Origin: Macrobrachium rosenbergii
Lineage: Eukaryota; Arthropoda; Malacostraca; Decapoda; Palaemonidae
NCBI RefSeq assembly: GCF_040412425.1
Contig: NC_089749.1
Coordinates: 34,673,070-34,737,069 of the forward strand
DNA: 64,000 nucleotides
Reading direction: 5' to 3'
The stretch's first letter is position 1; the number at the start of each line of letters is the position of its first letter. The notes under the pieces are model-generated. The model saw nothing but the letters and a program-made list of their open reading frames with translations. It did not search any database and was not told where the DNA came from. The translations under genes were made by a program, and so were the position numbers. Shown piece after piece: positions 1 to 10,612 of this stretch.

Positions 1-640
1 ATGACCTAATGTGACTTACTTTTACTAATCCTAACCTTGGATGCCTTTACCTGACCTAGCCGGTGGGCTTCCCCCCATGACCCCCAAGTGAGTTGTGACC
101 CCATATTCTGCATTCTGCTTAGCGAATGCTTTCATTGTGATAAATATTAGCCTAGGTTTGCAAGAATTATGTATATAGAATATTTTTTTATTTTTTATAT
201 GAAGATTCGAAACATATAATTAAAAATCAAGTGAGGATGCTCAGACCGGAAACAAACATCACCCGTGAAGGCATATTCTAGGCTAGTGAGGAATCAGGGC
301 CACTTTAGTAAGCACCTCTGTAGTATGCAACTTAACATAGACTAACTTAGCTCCACTTTAGGCTGAACAGGTAAAATTTTACTATAAACAATAATTTCAC
401 TCCAGAATTGAAAATATGATTTTCATACCCTAGCCTGTATTTTAGGGTGTTTTGAACATATTTGACGTGTTTTGATAGCAAATTGGGCCTAGTAGTTTTA
501 GCAATAGTGGGGACCCATTATATCTGGAAATTATAAGGAATCATAGAAGGGAAGCTAGGGATTTTAGTTGTAGAATACAAAACTAAAATTGAGGAATGAA
601 GCTAACTGAACCTAGTTTGCTGGGCTTTTACCTGGTTTGT
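1..640. other. AT-rich non-coding stretch, nothing recognised
   Basis: I see no open frame with family resemblance, no RNA gene and no repeat with a partner elsewhere in the window. The stretch is ordinary AT-rich upstream DNA. Confidence 0.5.
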
Positions 641-642
641 GT

Positions 643-1455
643 AGACATGGCCCCCTTGGACCCTGACCTACCAAAGGTATTATTTTACTTCAGTAGTGAA
701 GTTTTATTCTCTGCACTTTAATCTCTAACATGCTTAATACTGGGATCTGTAACATACATATCCTTAGGCTTTGTAAATTAAAAGAAATAATAGGGTTACT
801 ACCTAGCCTAACTCCACCACACATAACCTAGGGCACTGTAAATTAAAATAAATGGTAAATGTAAAGGTATCATTTATTAATGTAATTTTTGACTGAAGAA
901 TATAGGAAAGGGTGTGCACATTGTCATACAGTGAGATAATTTGTGAAATTTGCTGAGATAATTAGAATTTACTGTCTTTTGTTCATGATATACATTCATC
1001 CCTGAGGGGCTAATTTGTACTTAAATATGATGTCCCACGGAGTTTCTGCCCTGTTTTGTGCTAGTCCCTTGGGATGAATATAAAAACACAAGCTAAAGAA
1101 GGTAAATGTCTCATTATCTTCATAGATTTTGCAAATGATCTCACCTGTATGACAATATACACATTCTTTCCCATATTCTTCAGTAAAAAATTGTTAGTAA
1201 ACGATATCTTTGTGTGGTCATCTATATATTTACCATTTATTTTAATTTACAGTGCACTAGGTTATGTGAGGTTGAGTTAGGTAGTAACCCTATTATTTCC
1301 CTTAATTTACAAAGCCTAAGAATATGTATGTTATAGATTCCAGTATGATTTTCATATTAAGTATGTTACAGAGATTTAATTGCAAAGAATAAGATTTCAC
1401 TATTGAAGTAAAATAATACCTAGGATAGATGGGGGTCCATGGAGGCCATGTCCAC
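643..1455. repeat. Long foldback element (imperfect inverted repeat)
   Basis: The left arm (about 643-975) matches the reverse complement of the right arm (about 1125-1455) over some 330 bases, with small indels. Shared landmarks are a GACATGGCC start, GTATTATTTTACTTC, AGGCTTTGTAAATTAA, AATAATAGGGTTACTACCTA and TATTGTCATACAG near the centre. About 150 bases separate the arms. No coding frame is present. A non-autonomous DNA transposon or two head-to-head repeat copies would both explain it. Part of the right arm (near 1195-1240) is repeated at about 1502-1550. Confidence 0.65.
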
Positions 1456-1885
1456 ACTGCATTATATACACCCTTTTCTATATTGGATAGGCTAAAAGTT
1501 ATATTAGTAAACAATATCTTTGTGTGACCATTTCCTTTACATTTACCAAATAAATAAGAGGGCTGAGACCTAACCTATCTTGGGATGCCAGGTCTCCATC
1601 TTGGGAGCCTTGCCCGCCTCAAACCTCTAATTAACATAATTTAGGCCTCAAGGTCTTTACTTACCTGGGCATGATGCCACTTTAAAAGCTTTTTATAATC
1701 CTCATCTTAATCAGAATCAGAACCTGCACAGGTATTGGTACGGTATGTTAAAATACATCCCTGTAGGCCTGTTTCTCTTGTTTTGCAATATTCCCCACCC
1801 AAAAGCCCAGGTTTCCCATTGGGTCCCCTTGGTTGCAGGATGTAAAAGGGTCCAGTATCTGAAACTTAATTGTTCCTATAGAAAT

Positions 1886-2083
1886 AGAAACTTTCGTCTT
1901 TTACATTGGAGCTGGAATTGTTTATTGGAACTTGGTAACAAGGTAGTTAACTGGTGGGGATGGGGTTTGGGTGGGGTAGCACCTTTCACTCACCTTGCAT
2001 TGCTACCCACTTTTCTTTTGGCCACAGTATGGTTCAGACATGCGATGCTTAACTGTTCAGATTTCAGTTGAGAGATTTGGATG
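1886..2083 (+). repeat. DIRS-like left terminal repeat, family B (relic)
   Basis: The stretch carries AACTTGGTAACAAGGTAGTT followed by AACTGGTGGGGATGGGG. The same block recurs at about 8770-8850 and 38130-38200, and in inverse orientation at about 17995-18050, 21470-21520 and 39150-39180. Inverse copies lie at the right ends of DIRS-type remnants, so this is best read as the left terminal repeat of an old plus-strand DIRS family. Confidence 0.5.
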
Positions 2084-2850
2084 AGTAACCTGATAGTTTT
2101 GGTTGAGTGTTTCGTTACTTGTTATTTGTTACCGTGCTGGTTAATTTTTTGTATGATTGAGAAAGACATGAGCAATGCTCTTTTTCCAGTTGTTGCTTCA
2201 GTAACAGTAGATCCACATAGTTCTTGTGCTTCTTGTAGAAGGAAGGCATGCACTAGGGCTGTTTTGGATTCACTACAGTGGGTTAAGTTTGTCAAGAGGA
2301 AGAGGGATGAAGCATTTGTTGGCTTCACTGGGAGGAATACACCCCCAATGGTGCCACCAAATCCATTAAGTTCTTTTCTACCACATTCTTCCATTCCTAT
2401 TCCATTCTTCCATTCCTATTCCACTGCCAAGTAATATTACCCCTATATTAGGGAGGATTGTAATAAGGCTGCTAGACCTGCTCATACCTTTTTGATTGAG
2501 GACAAAGCAGCAGCTGAGGGGGTTGCTGCTTCAGCAACTGCCTTGCTGTGCATTTCTTCTGATTATGATGTTCCAGGTACAGTACAGTACTTGTAAGACA
2601 TCATTGGAACACCTGAGGAAGATATGGCCTGTGCTGAGTATTCCACGTAGTTCTACTTTCACAGCATTCATCAAAAACCTGGTGGAAGAGAAGGACCTGA
2701 CACATGAGCCTCTTAAGCTATGGTCTTGGCTAAGACTGTGCTTCTGCTGCAAAGGAGGGGGATCCTCCTGTTACAGTAATGCTTCCAGTGGCAGATCCTG
2801 CTTTGGGTGTTGCTTTGACTTTAGTTCTGGCTTGAATATCCTTTGGTGTG
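2084..2850 (+). pseudogene. Gag-like fragment of a family B DIRS element
   Basis: It lies directly downstream of a family B left terminal repeat on the same strand. It can be read through several frames as a small Ser/Cys-containing N-terminus with a C-x2-C pair (about 2210-2240), then an acidic/alanine-rich stretch around 2460-2580. Stops and frameshifts interrupt it. At about 2856 it meets, tail to tail, the minus-strand DIRS pol. The gag assignment is by position and composition only, because this region of DIRS elements is poorly conserved. Confidence 0.4.
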
Positions 2851-2855
2851 TTAGC

Positions 2856-3338
2856 CTAGACAGGTAAGACCTGTGAAACTGTGTGTTCTTCACACCAATG
2901 GAGTACTCTCTGTGCTACCTTGTTCAACACCTGTGATCTTGTTCCCCCCTCCTTTTTGAGATATGATACTGCTGTAACGTTGTCGCAGAACAACGCTACG
3001 GTCTTGTTGCTTACCTGTTCTGCAAAGCAATTCAGAGCCTCCTCAACTACTCTTAATTCCCTGTAATTTATGGACTCCTCCTGATCCAGATGCCTCCAAA
3101 GGCCCTGAACCTGAGATTCCTCCAGGGTTGCACCCCAACCCTGATCTGAGGCATCTGTGTACAGATGTACATCTGGAAGGGGGGGGAGTCCAACCTTACG
3201 CCAGTGGCCAGATGATGTTCTTCTGACCACCACCGAAGATCCTTCAGGCAAGAATTGTCCCAGGTTATTGACGCGTTCTCTTCCCAAAAGTCCCAGTGAT
3301 TCCTGAGACACACCTGCAGAGAACGCATCCAGAGACAA
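2856..3338 (-). pseudogene. RNase H domain, DIRS element 1
   Basis: This is a 160-codon open frame on the minus strand. The RNase H core is recognisable: LYTDASDQGWGATL supplies the first catalytic Asp, ELRVVEEAL the Glu helix, and LFCDNVTAVSYL the second Asp with the DIRS-typical DN-TAVSYL pattern, followed by a KEGGTRS motif. In life this domain removes the RNA strand during reverse transcription. It has lost frame continuity with the upstream RT and ends where the element is truncated, so it is read as a relic although its core residues are intact. Confidence 0.8.
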
Positions 3339-3473
3339 GACCCTGGAACAAGAAGGGATAGGGAGGCCATCCGCCCAGCAGACTTTTCCGTAAGCTCACA
3401 GGTTGCACTTTGTTTGACATGAAAGTTTCCAGCTGGCTTATCGCTAGAACCCGCTCCTCTGTCGGGAAAGCCC

Positions 3474-3960
3474 TCAAAAGACTAGCTGAATCGTCGTTCC
3501 CAGGTACGTCTTTATGTGTGTTGGAAATAGAGAACTCTTTTCGAAATTGATTCTTATGCCTAACTCCTGGCATAGGTTCAAAAGAAAATCCCTCGGCCAC
3601 AGAGCCTCGCCTTCTAGCGAAGCTTGAACCAGCCAGTCGTCGAGGTATCTTCTCATTCAGAAGCCCCGATGATGCATGATTTCGAAACAGGAGACATCAC
3701 CCTCGTAAATACCTGAGGTGCTGTGGTCAAACCGAAGCAGAGGACTTTGAACTGGAATGTTCCAGTTGGACCCGAGAAATGAAGGCACTTCTGAGATTCC
3801 TGATGAATCGGAACCTGGAGATAAGTGTCCTTGAGGTCCACTGAAATCATCTAATCTTCCCACCGGACTGACCGCAGCACCGACTGAGAAGTTTCCATAT
3901 GAAATTTCATCGAGGTAACAAATTTGTTGAGACCTGGGAGGTCTGTGATAGGTCTCCAAG
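3474..3960 (-). pseudogene. Reverse transcriptase palm, DIRS element 1
   Basis: Two overlapping minus-strand frames together give a DIRS-type RT. Frame 3653-3850 has motif A (SVDLKDTYLQVPIH, catalytic Asp present) and the FGLTTAPQVFTRVM block. Frame 3474-3656 begins with RRYLDDWLVQAS, the catalytic YLDD box, then an ELGIRINFEKSS thumb-side motif. The frame changes near 3653, so the enzyme cannot be made as one chain. The sequence between the RT start (about 4100) and the gag end (4592) shows no continuous frame. Confidence 0.8.
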
Positions 3961-4591
3961 ATCCTCCTGCTTTGGGGACCATGAAGATCCGGCTGTAGAA
4001 CCCCGGAGAAGGGGGAGCGGGCTCTAAGGCTCCCTTCTCTAAAAGGGCTCAGATCTCTGCTGCCAAAGCTAACCCCTGATGGAAGAAGGGGAGTTGCTGG
4101 GAAGATTTACTGGTGAGTTGGATAGCGGAGGATGAGAGTGAAAAGGGACTCTGTAACCCCTCCTTAAGACCTCCACTACCCAACTCTCTGCGCCCCAGTC
4201 CTTCCAGATGTCCCAGAACGGGCAAGACAACCTCCTACCAGTGCAAGCAAAGGGAATGTCTCCTATTTTTGAAAATCCTTGTTATGATGGCAAGGTTTCA
4301 GATCCGGGCAGAACTAGAAAGCTTGGAAGCAAATCGTACTCTCTTAGGAGAACTTCCCGGCGACTTAGAGCGAGAGCGCTTCGAAGGAGAAGACATTCTG
4401 CACTGCGACCCTAATCATTGCCTGCTGCGACTCCATTGCAGAAGTAGACGACACAAAGTTGACCATCGCCGACATGTCGTCTCTGAACAAACTGCTGCTG
4501 AGTGCCAATGGAGCCCTCAGCAGTGCCCTCTTATGGATGTCAGGAGAATGAGGAGGCAGGTGGTTCAGATAGAAGTCCCTCCTCTTCTTCC

Positions 4592-5494
4592 CTAAGAACG
4601 TAGTACATCTGGCGGGAACGTTTGCCTGGTGTGCAAGCCCATGGAAACCGACGTGATGAGGTTATTGAAAAGTGTCGAGTCAGACGGAGAATAACCATCC
4701 TGTTTGAGGAACCCCATCAGACCAGATAACATCCACATAGTATGCGGTAATGCCTCCAACTGGTTGTGGAAGGTGTCTTCTAAGATACTGGCTTCCCTGG
4801 CCGAGATAGATACAAGACGGTTCAATGATGGAACCCGAGATAGGAGAGCCTCTATCGACTCGTTCAGCGGCACCCTAACACCCTCAGAAGGGTTACCCGT
4901 GACCCTGTAAAAGCCCTTCTGAATAGGAAGCAAGGCTGAATCCTGCTTACCCGATCCTATCGCTACTGCCAACCTATTGTCAGCCTCTCTCAAAGCCTGC
5001 TCGACCCTGCCAAACCAGACTAGATTCTTTGGTGACTGTGTTACCACCAGCTTCGTTGCATAAAGCGACTCGAACATTGCTTGGCTATGCTGTATCGGCT
5101 CCTCCAGAGCCTTGGACTGTGGATACAGCAAGTGGATAAAGTCCAACATCTGTCTGTATTCAGACTCATTGGCTGAAGGAAAACTAGCCTCTGGTACCTG
5201 ATCCTCTTCTTCACAGGAACAGTCTTTGTCGAATTGGTCTGACTGAGCCGAAACCGGAAATGAGACAGGCTGACCGCTAACAAACCTTAAACCTGATGAT
5301 CCGGAATACAACACCCCTGGGTACGCAATACGGACACCTGACGAATCATTCCCGAACAACTTGGGAGTCACCGAAATAGGTTGTGCAAACCCCGCACCCT
5401 CCAAAGATGATGACACAACACCTGGGTCGGTCACACCTGGGCAAACAACGCCCACTCCTGAGAGCGGAGAGACCGCAACACCTGCACCACGCAA
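4592..5494 (-). pseudogene. Gag C-terminal part, DIRS element 1
   Basis: A 300-codon minus-strand frame opens with a Gly/Val/Ser/Pro-rich low-complexity stretch and passes an acidic segment with a CSCEEEDQ cluster. It ends in a helical region with Leu-rich segments and several short acidic and aromatic motifs, comparable in position to the capsid-like parts of the family A gag copies. It lies immediately upstream of RT in element orientation. There is no enzymatic signature; the role (particle or nucleic-acid binding) is inferred from DIRS organisation. It is broken from its N-terminal part by frameshifts at about 5500-5620. Confidence 0.6.
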
Positions 5495-5545
5495 ACCCGA
5501 ATGTATCAGGGTCGCATGAGACTGGAGGTCCGGAACAGATAGCCC

Positions 5546-6762
5546 CTACTTAGAAGAAGAGGGAAAGGGTCCCTGATTACCCAAAATCAAACCTGAACCT
5601 ACATAGACCACCTTAGCTGGAGGGACAGAGGAACCTGTCAGAAAAGTTGAGAAAGGAGGAGCCGAAGGAAGAAGAAAGGGAGTTGCCACACTCGGAGTTA
5701 CTACCAGAGCTCCTATCAACGATGTTGGGCAGGTAGAGAACGTTCCCAGTTGGCCCCGAACTCGAAAGAGTTTTGAAGGGAAGATTACGAAGTACTGAAC
5801 CCAAAGAAACAGGAGAAGACGATACATCAGACATCTTAGGTGCCGGAGGAATTGCGGAAACTATCGGAACCGCAGAATTAAGCGCTGTGGCAGGTGCGCC
5901 GCCAACTGCCGCAGCAACTAGATCAGAAGCCTGCGATGGTACAGGATTCTCCGCAGGTGGCACCGAAGACAAACCTGCTAATGGCATAGATGCTGGATGA
6001 ACTACCAAAGCACCCGGAATGTTCCCGAAAGGTGGCTTGAGAGGGAAGGTTGAGAAAGAGTAGCAGAAGAAGGTTTGGAAGCCGTGGAGGATAGGGAGAA
6101 ATCTGAGGTTACAGATGAGGCCATAGATTTTAGAGAAAGAAAATATACAGATTCCGGTCCTCCCTGATAATCTTGCAATACATCAGTTGTGAATTCCAGG
6201 AAATTCTTCATTACATGATCATGGATATTCAAATACCCTATATTAAACACTGTCTGACCAATGACCTATACCCTTTAGAAAGACCTAGTAAATTAGCGTT
6301 ATATTCTGTTACATTTAATGTCCTATCAAATGAACCATCACCAACCAATGAAAATTTATCCCCAGAAGGAAAAGGAACTCTCGAAGAGGAAGGGAAATCC
6401 TCCAACCTTCCCAGACCTGGCAAACTTACTACTAATTCTACATCCTCCCCAACCAATTTAGCAACATTTTGTTGCAAGGAGACTGCAGCCGGAAAAAGAA
6501 CCGCTGCTGGATCTAACAGAGATCCCAGAGCCTTAATTACACTTGTCCCCGAAAAAGACTGCACCTTCAACTTCCCTCCTACACTCTTTGCTACCTTACT
6601 ATCTCTATTCGTCTGTGTCAATCCTATCTCTAGATTTACCTCTGGACTTACACTATCTGAAGGAAGGGGGAGATCTGCTGCTAACACTGCCTGCTCCTCG
6701 CTGGGGGGGCCGGCAGATCCTACCTTTGAGGTTTGCGGTTCTCCATGACCCCCGGTACCCAT
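5546..6762 (-). pseudogene. Gag middle region, DIRS element 1, in shifted frames
   Basis: Three overlapping minus-strand frames (6762-6238, 6250-6002 and 6008-5613) continue the gag region. They are rich in Ser, Pro, Ala and Val with few aromatic residues, as expected of the spacer between the N-terminal zinc cluster and the C-terminal helical part. No known motif is visible. The frames change at about 6245 and 6005, so at least two indels have broken the original ORF. Confidence 0.45.
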
Positions 6763-6816
6763 TAGGGCTGGTTCTGGAACAGGCAGGGGAGCTGAAAAAG
6801 AACGGTTAGCTTCTGT

Positions 6817-6882
6817 TTCCCTATTACCTATATTTTGTACTTTGAATTTTCCCTATTACCTATATTTTGTACTTTGAATTCT
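6817..6882. repeat. 33-bp perfect-looking tandem duplication
   Basis: The unit TTCCCTATTACCTATATTTT plus GTACTTTGAATTT occurs twice in direct succession. It falls between the gag middle and N-terminal frames of DIRS element 1 and probably adds to the loss of frame there. Confidence 0.8.
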
Positions 6883-6931
6883 GATAACTTAGTCATAAAA
6901 CTTGAAAAAAATTTGTCATGCTAGCTGATAA

Positions 6932-7270
6932 TTAATCTTCCAACTTCCTGAATAACTCCGATTCTATAGCTTCCTTATCTAAAACCTGAGTTTCTACAGC
7001 TGGTTCCCTACGTTTGCTCTTGGAAGCTAGAGATTTTCTATGCTTAACATAATCCTCCCTCTGATCTTTTGACCATGACGTACATTTGTCACATTTCAAA
7101 GTTAAGCTACATTGCACCTTCCTACAAGCTATACAAACTGAGTGTCTGTCATGTTTGAGGGTACTCATCCTCTGTTTGCAAGCTGTGCACGATCGGTGAG
7201 TTGCAGCAGTTGCAGTGTCGGTTGCAGTAGTTGTAGCTGATGTTGAAGCAATTTTATCCAATCTATCCAT
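6932..7270 (-). pseudogene. Gag N-terminus with Cys cluster, DIRS element 1
   Basis: A 112-codon minus-strand frame starts at the ATG ending at 7270. After a Thr/Ala-rich leader it shows a cysteine cluster (SCTACKQR, then HSVCIACRKVQC, then LKCDKCTSW) followed by a basic Lys/Arg stretch. The same spacing (C-x2-C-R-x3-C-x5-C-D-x-C-x2-W) is seen in the gag N-terminus of element 4 (about 40150-40230) and, with one Cys lost, of element 2 (about 12150-12230). This marks element 1 as related to family A. A metal-binding nucleic-acid contact is likely but inferred. Confidence 0.65.
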
Positions 7271-7740
7271 TGCGAGTCCAAAACGAGCCAGAGTCCAGAC
7301 AGGAGAGAAAAATCCAACGCCAGATAACAGAACAATTCAGGAGAAAAGGCGAAAAACCAGTCCAAGTCGTTATCCAATATCAATAAATCAGTATACGGGG
7401 GTCGGGCTAATAACCAAAATTTCGCCTGAGGCAGGAAACATCCATGCAGCAAGGCAAACAGAAAGCAGTTGGGGAACCCGGCCTCACGCAGCTGGGACTT
7501 GCAGCAGCGTTGCCAACGGTGCTTCAGGTAACTCATCTTGACAAGATTTCCTGTAAGCGTTGGTAATGCTGACAGTTAATTACCCAATTAGTGGGTAAAA
7601 GTTACGGGGATATAGTTTGGGCTGGTGGGTAACCAGGGTTAATTCAGGTGTTCAGGGAGTGTATTGCAATAATCATATTTAATTACTGTTGTATTTTTGT
7701 TTTATGGAATTTATTTAATAATTTTTTGGTGTGTAATATA
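7271..7740. other. Probable 5' untranslated part of DIRS element 1 and flank
   Basis: This stretch lies upstream of the gag start of element 1. I see a short direct motif (AGTTAATTACCC, AGTGGGTAAAAG) but no terminal repeat with a partner in the window and no gene. Confidence 0.4.
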
Positions 7741-7742
7741 TA

Positions 7743-8092
7743 CAGGCAGTCCCCCGGTTTTTGTTCTTACGACGTTCGAGGTTACGACGCTTTTCAAATA
7801 TATTCATCAGAAATAATACGACGCATGTTCGGGGTTACTGACGCATCGTGACGCCGATCCGACGGAAGAAATATGGCCCCAAAATGGCAGAATAATCATA
7901 ATTTGAAGGTTCTTTTGATGTAAAACTCAATAATAATGCAGTTTACATCGTTTTCAATGCACCCAGAGCATTAAAAGTAAGGTTTTCTTATGATTTTTGA
8001 CGATTTTCGACGATGTTCCGGCTTACTGACGATTTTCGGTTACTGACAGGCGGCGCAGAAGCGGAACCCCGTCGTCAAACCGGGACCGCCTG
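7743..8092. mobile_element. pogo/Tigger-type MITE, 350 bp, TA-flanked
   Basis: The left end reads CAGGCAGTCCCCCGGTTT and the right end is a near inverse copy (AAACCGGGACCGCCTG). TA dinucleotides flank both ends (7741-7742 and 8093-8094). CAGGCAGTCCC-type ends and a TA target duplication are typical of pogo/Tigger elements of the Tc1-mariner superfamily. There is no transposase frame, so the copy is non-autonomous. Inner sub-repeats (TTACGACG, TTACTGACG) occur on both sides. It ends about 70 bp before the acceptor-like site of the first host exon. Confidence 0.8.
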
Positions 8093-8165
8093 TACTTATT
8101 TTTTAAAATCCTTATTCTTGTCTTGTTATAAGATATGGATTTATAAGATGGTTTTTGTTTTTCAG

Positions 8166-8234
8166 GGTCTGAAATGATACATCGATCAACTTTTAATGTA
8201 ACATTGACATCCATCAATTTTCCTTTCTGCCAAG
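8166..8234 (+). promoter_or_regulatory. Possible 5'-UTR part of TMEM126A exon 1
   Basis: A pyrimidine-rich acceptor (TTTTTGTTTTTCAG ending at 8165) precedes the coding start. This suggests that the first coding exon has an upstream non-coding exon, not seen here. An out-of-frame ATG at 8174 opens 26 codons overlapping the main start and would act as a small upstream ORF if it is in the transcript. The transcription start is not identifiable. Confidence 0.35.
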
Positions 8235-8308
8235 ATGCCTTCGAAAGAGTTTGAAAGCTTTATGGAAGCTTACAGTGTGATAGACTCATGGAAACCAGCC
8301 TCAGATGT
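8235..8308 (+). CDS. TMEM126A: TMEM126A coding exon 1
   Basis: The exon starts at the ATG in CCAAGATGC, a fair initiation context, and encodes 24 residues (MPSKEFESF...) plus two bases of codon 25. The donor is GTAAGT at 8309. The N-terminus is soluble and mixed-charge, with no cleavable signal peptide. Intron 1 follows (27.6 kb). Confidence 0.8.
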
Positions 8309-10575
8309 GTAAGTTTGTCAGTTTTGTACTGATTTGTTTTAAAAGCCTTATTACAATTCTATATTACTAATTATCCATGCACATTGCAATTTAAAAATAA
8401 CCTTAGAGGTACAGAGTTTTGAACTGAAGCAAAAAACAAGCCAATGTATACTTTGTGTAAATGTTGACGGTTTGTTGGATAATGTGCTATCTTAGTCTAA
8501 AATTGAGTTGCATAATGAGTATTGCTTATATGATTACTAAGCAGTGATTAAGCTGTCCCATTAGGGGAGAAACCCTTCCCCTTGCTTAACTTTAGTGAAT
8601 CATTAAAATTCTGCTTGCCTTTATTGTATATGCATGTACTCTGTCATCGACATTGTTGTGCAAGTGATTTTTGTGAACAGTGCCACACACTCACAAAGCA
8701 GGTTTTCAGTCTGCTGTTTGTTCTTATGGAAATACAAGCCTTCACCTTTTATATAAGAGTATCCTTCAGCGTGAGCTTGATTGGTCATTGAAACTTGGTA
8801 ACAGGATAGTTAATTGGTGGGAATGGGGGATTAGTGGGGGAATACCCCTTGCCACCTTCCATCACTACTCACTTTTTCAGTTGCCATATGGTACATTTGT
8901 TCTGCACTTGTCCTGATTTCGGTTGGGAAACTTGGATAAGTAGCCTGTTTGTTCTAACTGATTGTGAGTTTGAAGTTTTATTTGTTGCCTTGTGGTATGT
9001 TTTTTTGTTACTATGGAGAAAAACATAAGCAACGAATTTGCGAGGGGGTTGTGGATTTGTCAGATTTAATGGGGCAGATCACTGCCATTGACTTTGGTTT
9101 AGCAATCAAGTGAATGCAAAAAGATAACCAACTAAAACAAGCTTAACAGAACTGCTTTATTTTAAGTAAGACTTCAAAAAACTATGTACACTTCTCTCAG
9201 ATTAGTCATTCACTCAAATGTTGCGACAGTACCAACTGCATAACCGTCAGCCAACTTAAACCCAAGAACATACACATAAAAATATTACTCCTATCTTTTC
9301 CTTTTGTTTCAGTTTTGATGGCCATTAAGTCTTCCTTAACCTAAGTATCTGAACACTAAAAAATCTTAAATTTGAACATCTCAGCCTAATAACAAAAGTT
9401 AATCAAGCTCCTATAGTATATTATCCTAATTACCTAGTCAAATTTTCCTTATTCTAGTAAGTTCATTAATTTTTAATTCTAATTTTCCAAATATAAATCC
9501 ATAATCACTGGGCATGTATAATGTTTGTCACATCAAACAAATAATAGCAAAGACAGTCACAACAATGTCTTCGTCTATCAGAACAAGGTTTCAGTAACAT
9601 ACTGTATACATAAACCTGACCTCAAAACCGGAGTCTCCAGGTCAAGACAGTCTTGAGTATGATTCACTCCAGTTTTCAACTGAGCATCTCTGTTTACAGC
9701 TGGAAAAGCAACCTATTGGAATATGATAACTCAGTGATTTGACACTATTATTACTGTCAAACAGTTCTTCTTTAACACTTGCACTAATTATGCCTCAACT
9801 TGCACTAATTATGCCTCATAAAGTCCTCTACAGGTGCAGAATTCAGAAGTCCTCGACATATCATGGAAGACCCTCACCCAGCTAATTAACAAAATACTTT
9901 TTACAAAATTGGGACCATCCCTCCAGTACACTTGAAAGGGGAAAGGTTCACCATTAGTGAATGTGGGGTAAACAAGAACTCAGAAAACAAAATAAGATAA
10001 AATACAAAATCATGTATATAATAAAAAACATAAACTATACATATACTCAAATAGTAAACTATTTTTTTCATAGTTACAAACCATCCAGTATACAGTAATC
10101 TCTTAAATTATCCAGATTAATAGAGCCAAGGGCTTGCAGATAAGGGCAAAATCTGGATAAGGGCAAGTAAAAAAATCTAAGGTGTTCAAAGGGAACACTG
10201 CATCCTTCCTCACCTATCCTGGTCAATACAGGCAGTCCCCGGTTAATGGCGGGGGTTCCGTTCCTGGCCAAGTGCAGATAACCAAAAATAGCCCATAATT
10301 ATGGTAATAAATGGCGTTTACTTTGTAAGCATCAATAAACAGCTTATCAGCGCTGATAAACCGCTTGCCGACACTGATACACCACTTACCGATGCTGAAA
10401 ATCCGTTAATAAGTGAGGACTGCTTGTACCGCATAACTGTAAACACTCAGTATGCTTATAAACAACAACCAACACACTTTAAACCGAAGGCAATTATCTA
10501 CCTTTTCCCCCATATTTGTGACAAAATATACAGTACTGCATATTATTTATTACAGTATTATTACTATTATTACCA

Positions 10576-10612
<37 letters not shown>

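Larger units (their letters stand above)
2856..7540 (-). mobile_element. Truncated DIRS1-like retrotransposon, element 1 (minus strand)
   Basis: On the minus strand the order is gag (7270 down to 4592), reverse transcriptase (about 3960 to 3474) and RNase H (3338 to 2856). This is the usual DIRS order, and the RT and RNase H resemble those of the plus-strand DIRS copies in this window more than gypsy or LINE enzymes. The methyltransferase-like and tyrosine-recombinase parts that should follow RNase H are absent: the copy stops at 2856 against a plus-strand gag fragment. No terminal repeat was identified, so both outer limits are approximate. Confidence 0.75.

Noticed and set aside
4113..4595. 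160-codon plus-strand frame
   Set aside because: Lies antisense to the gag-RT junction of minus-strand DIRS element 1; no motif of its own.
5773..6748. Plus-strand frames rich in Ala, Thr and Gly
   Set aside because: Antisense to the low-complexity gag region of element 1.
8174..8254. Upstream ATG frame of 26 codons as a gene
   Set aside because: Out of frame with TMEM126A and without a motif; at most an upstream ORF, noted with the 5' UTR.
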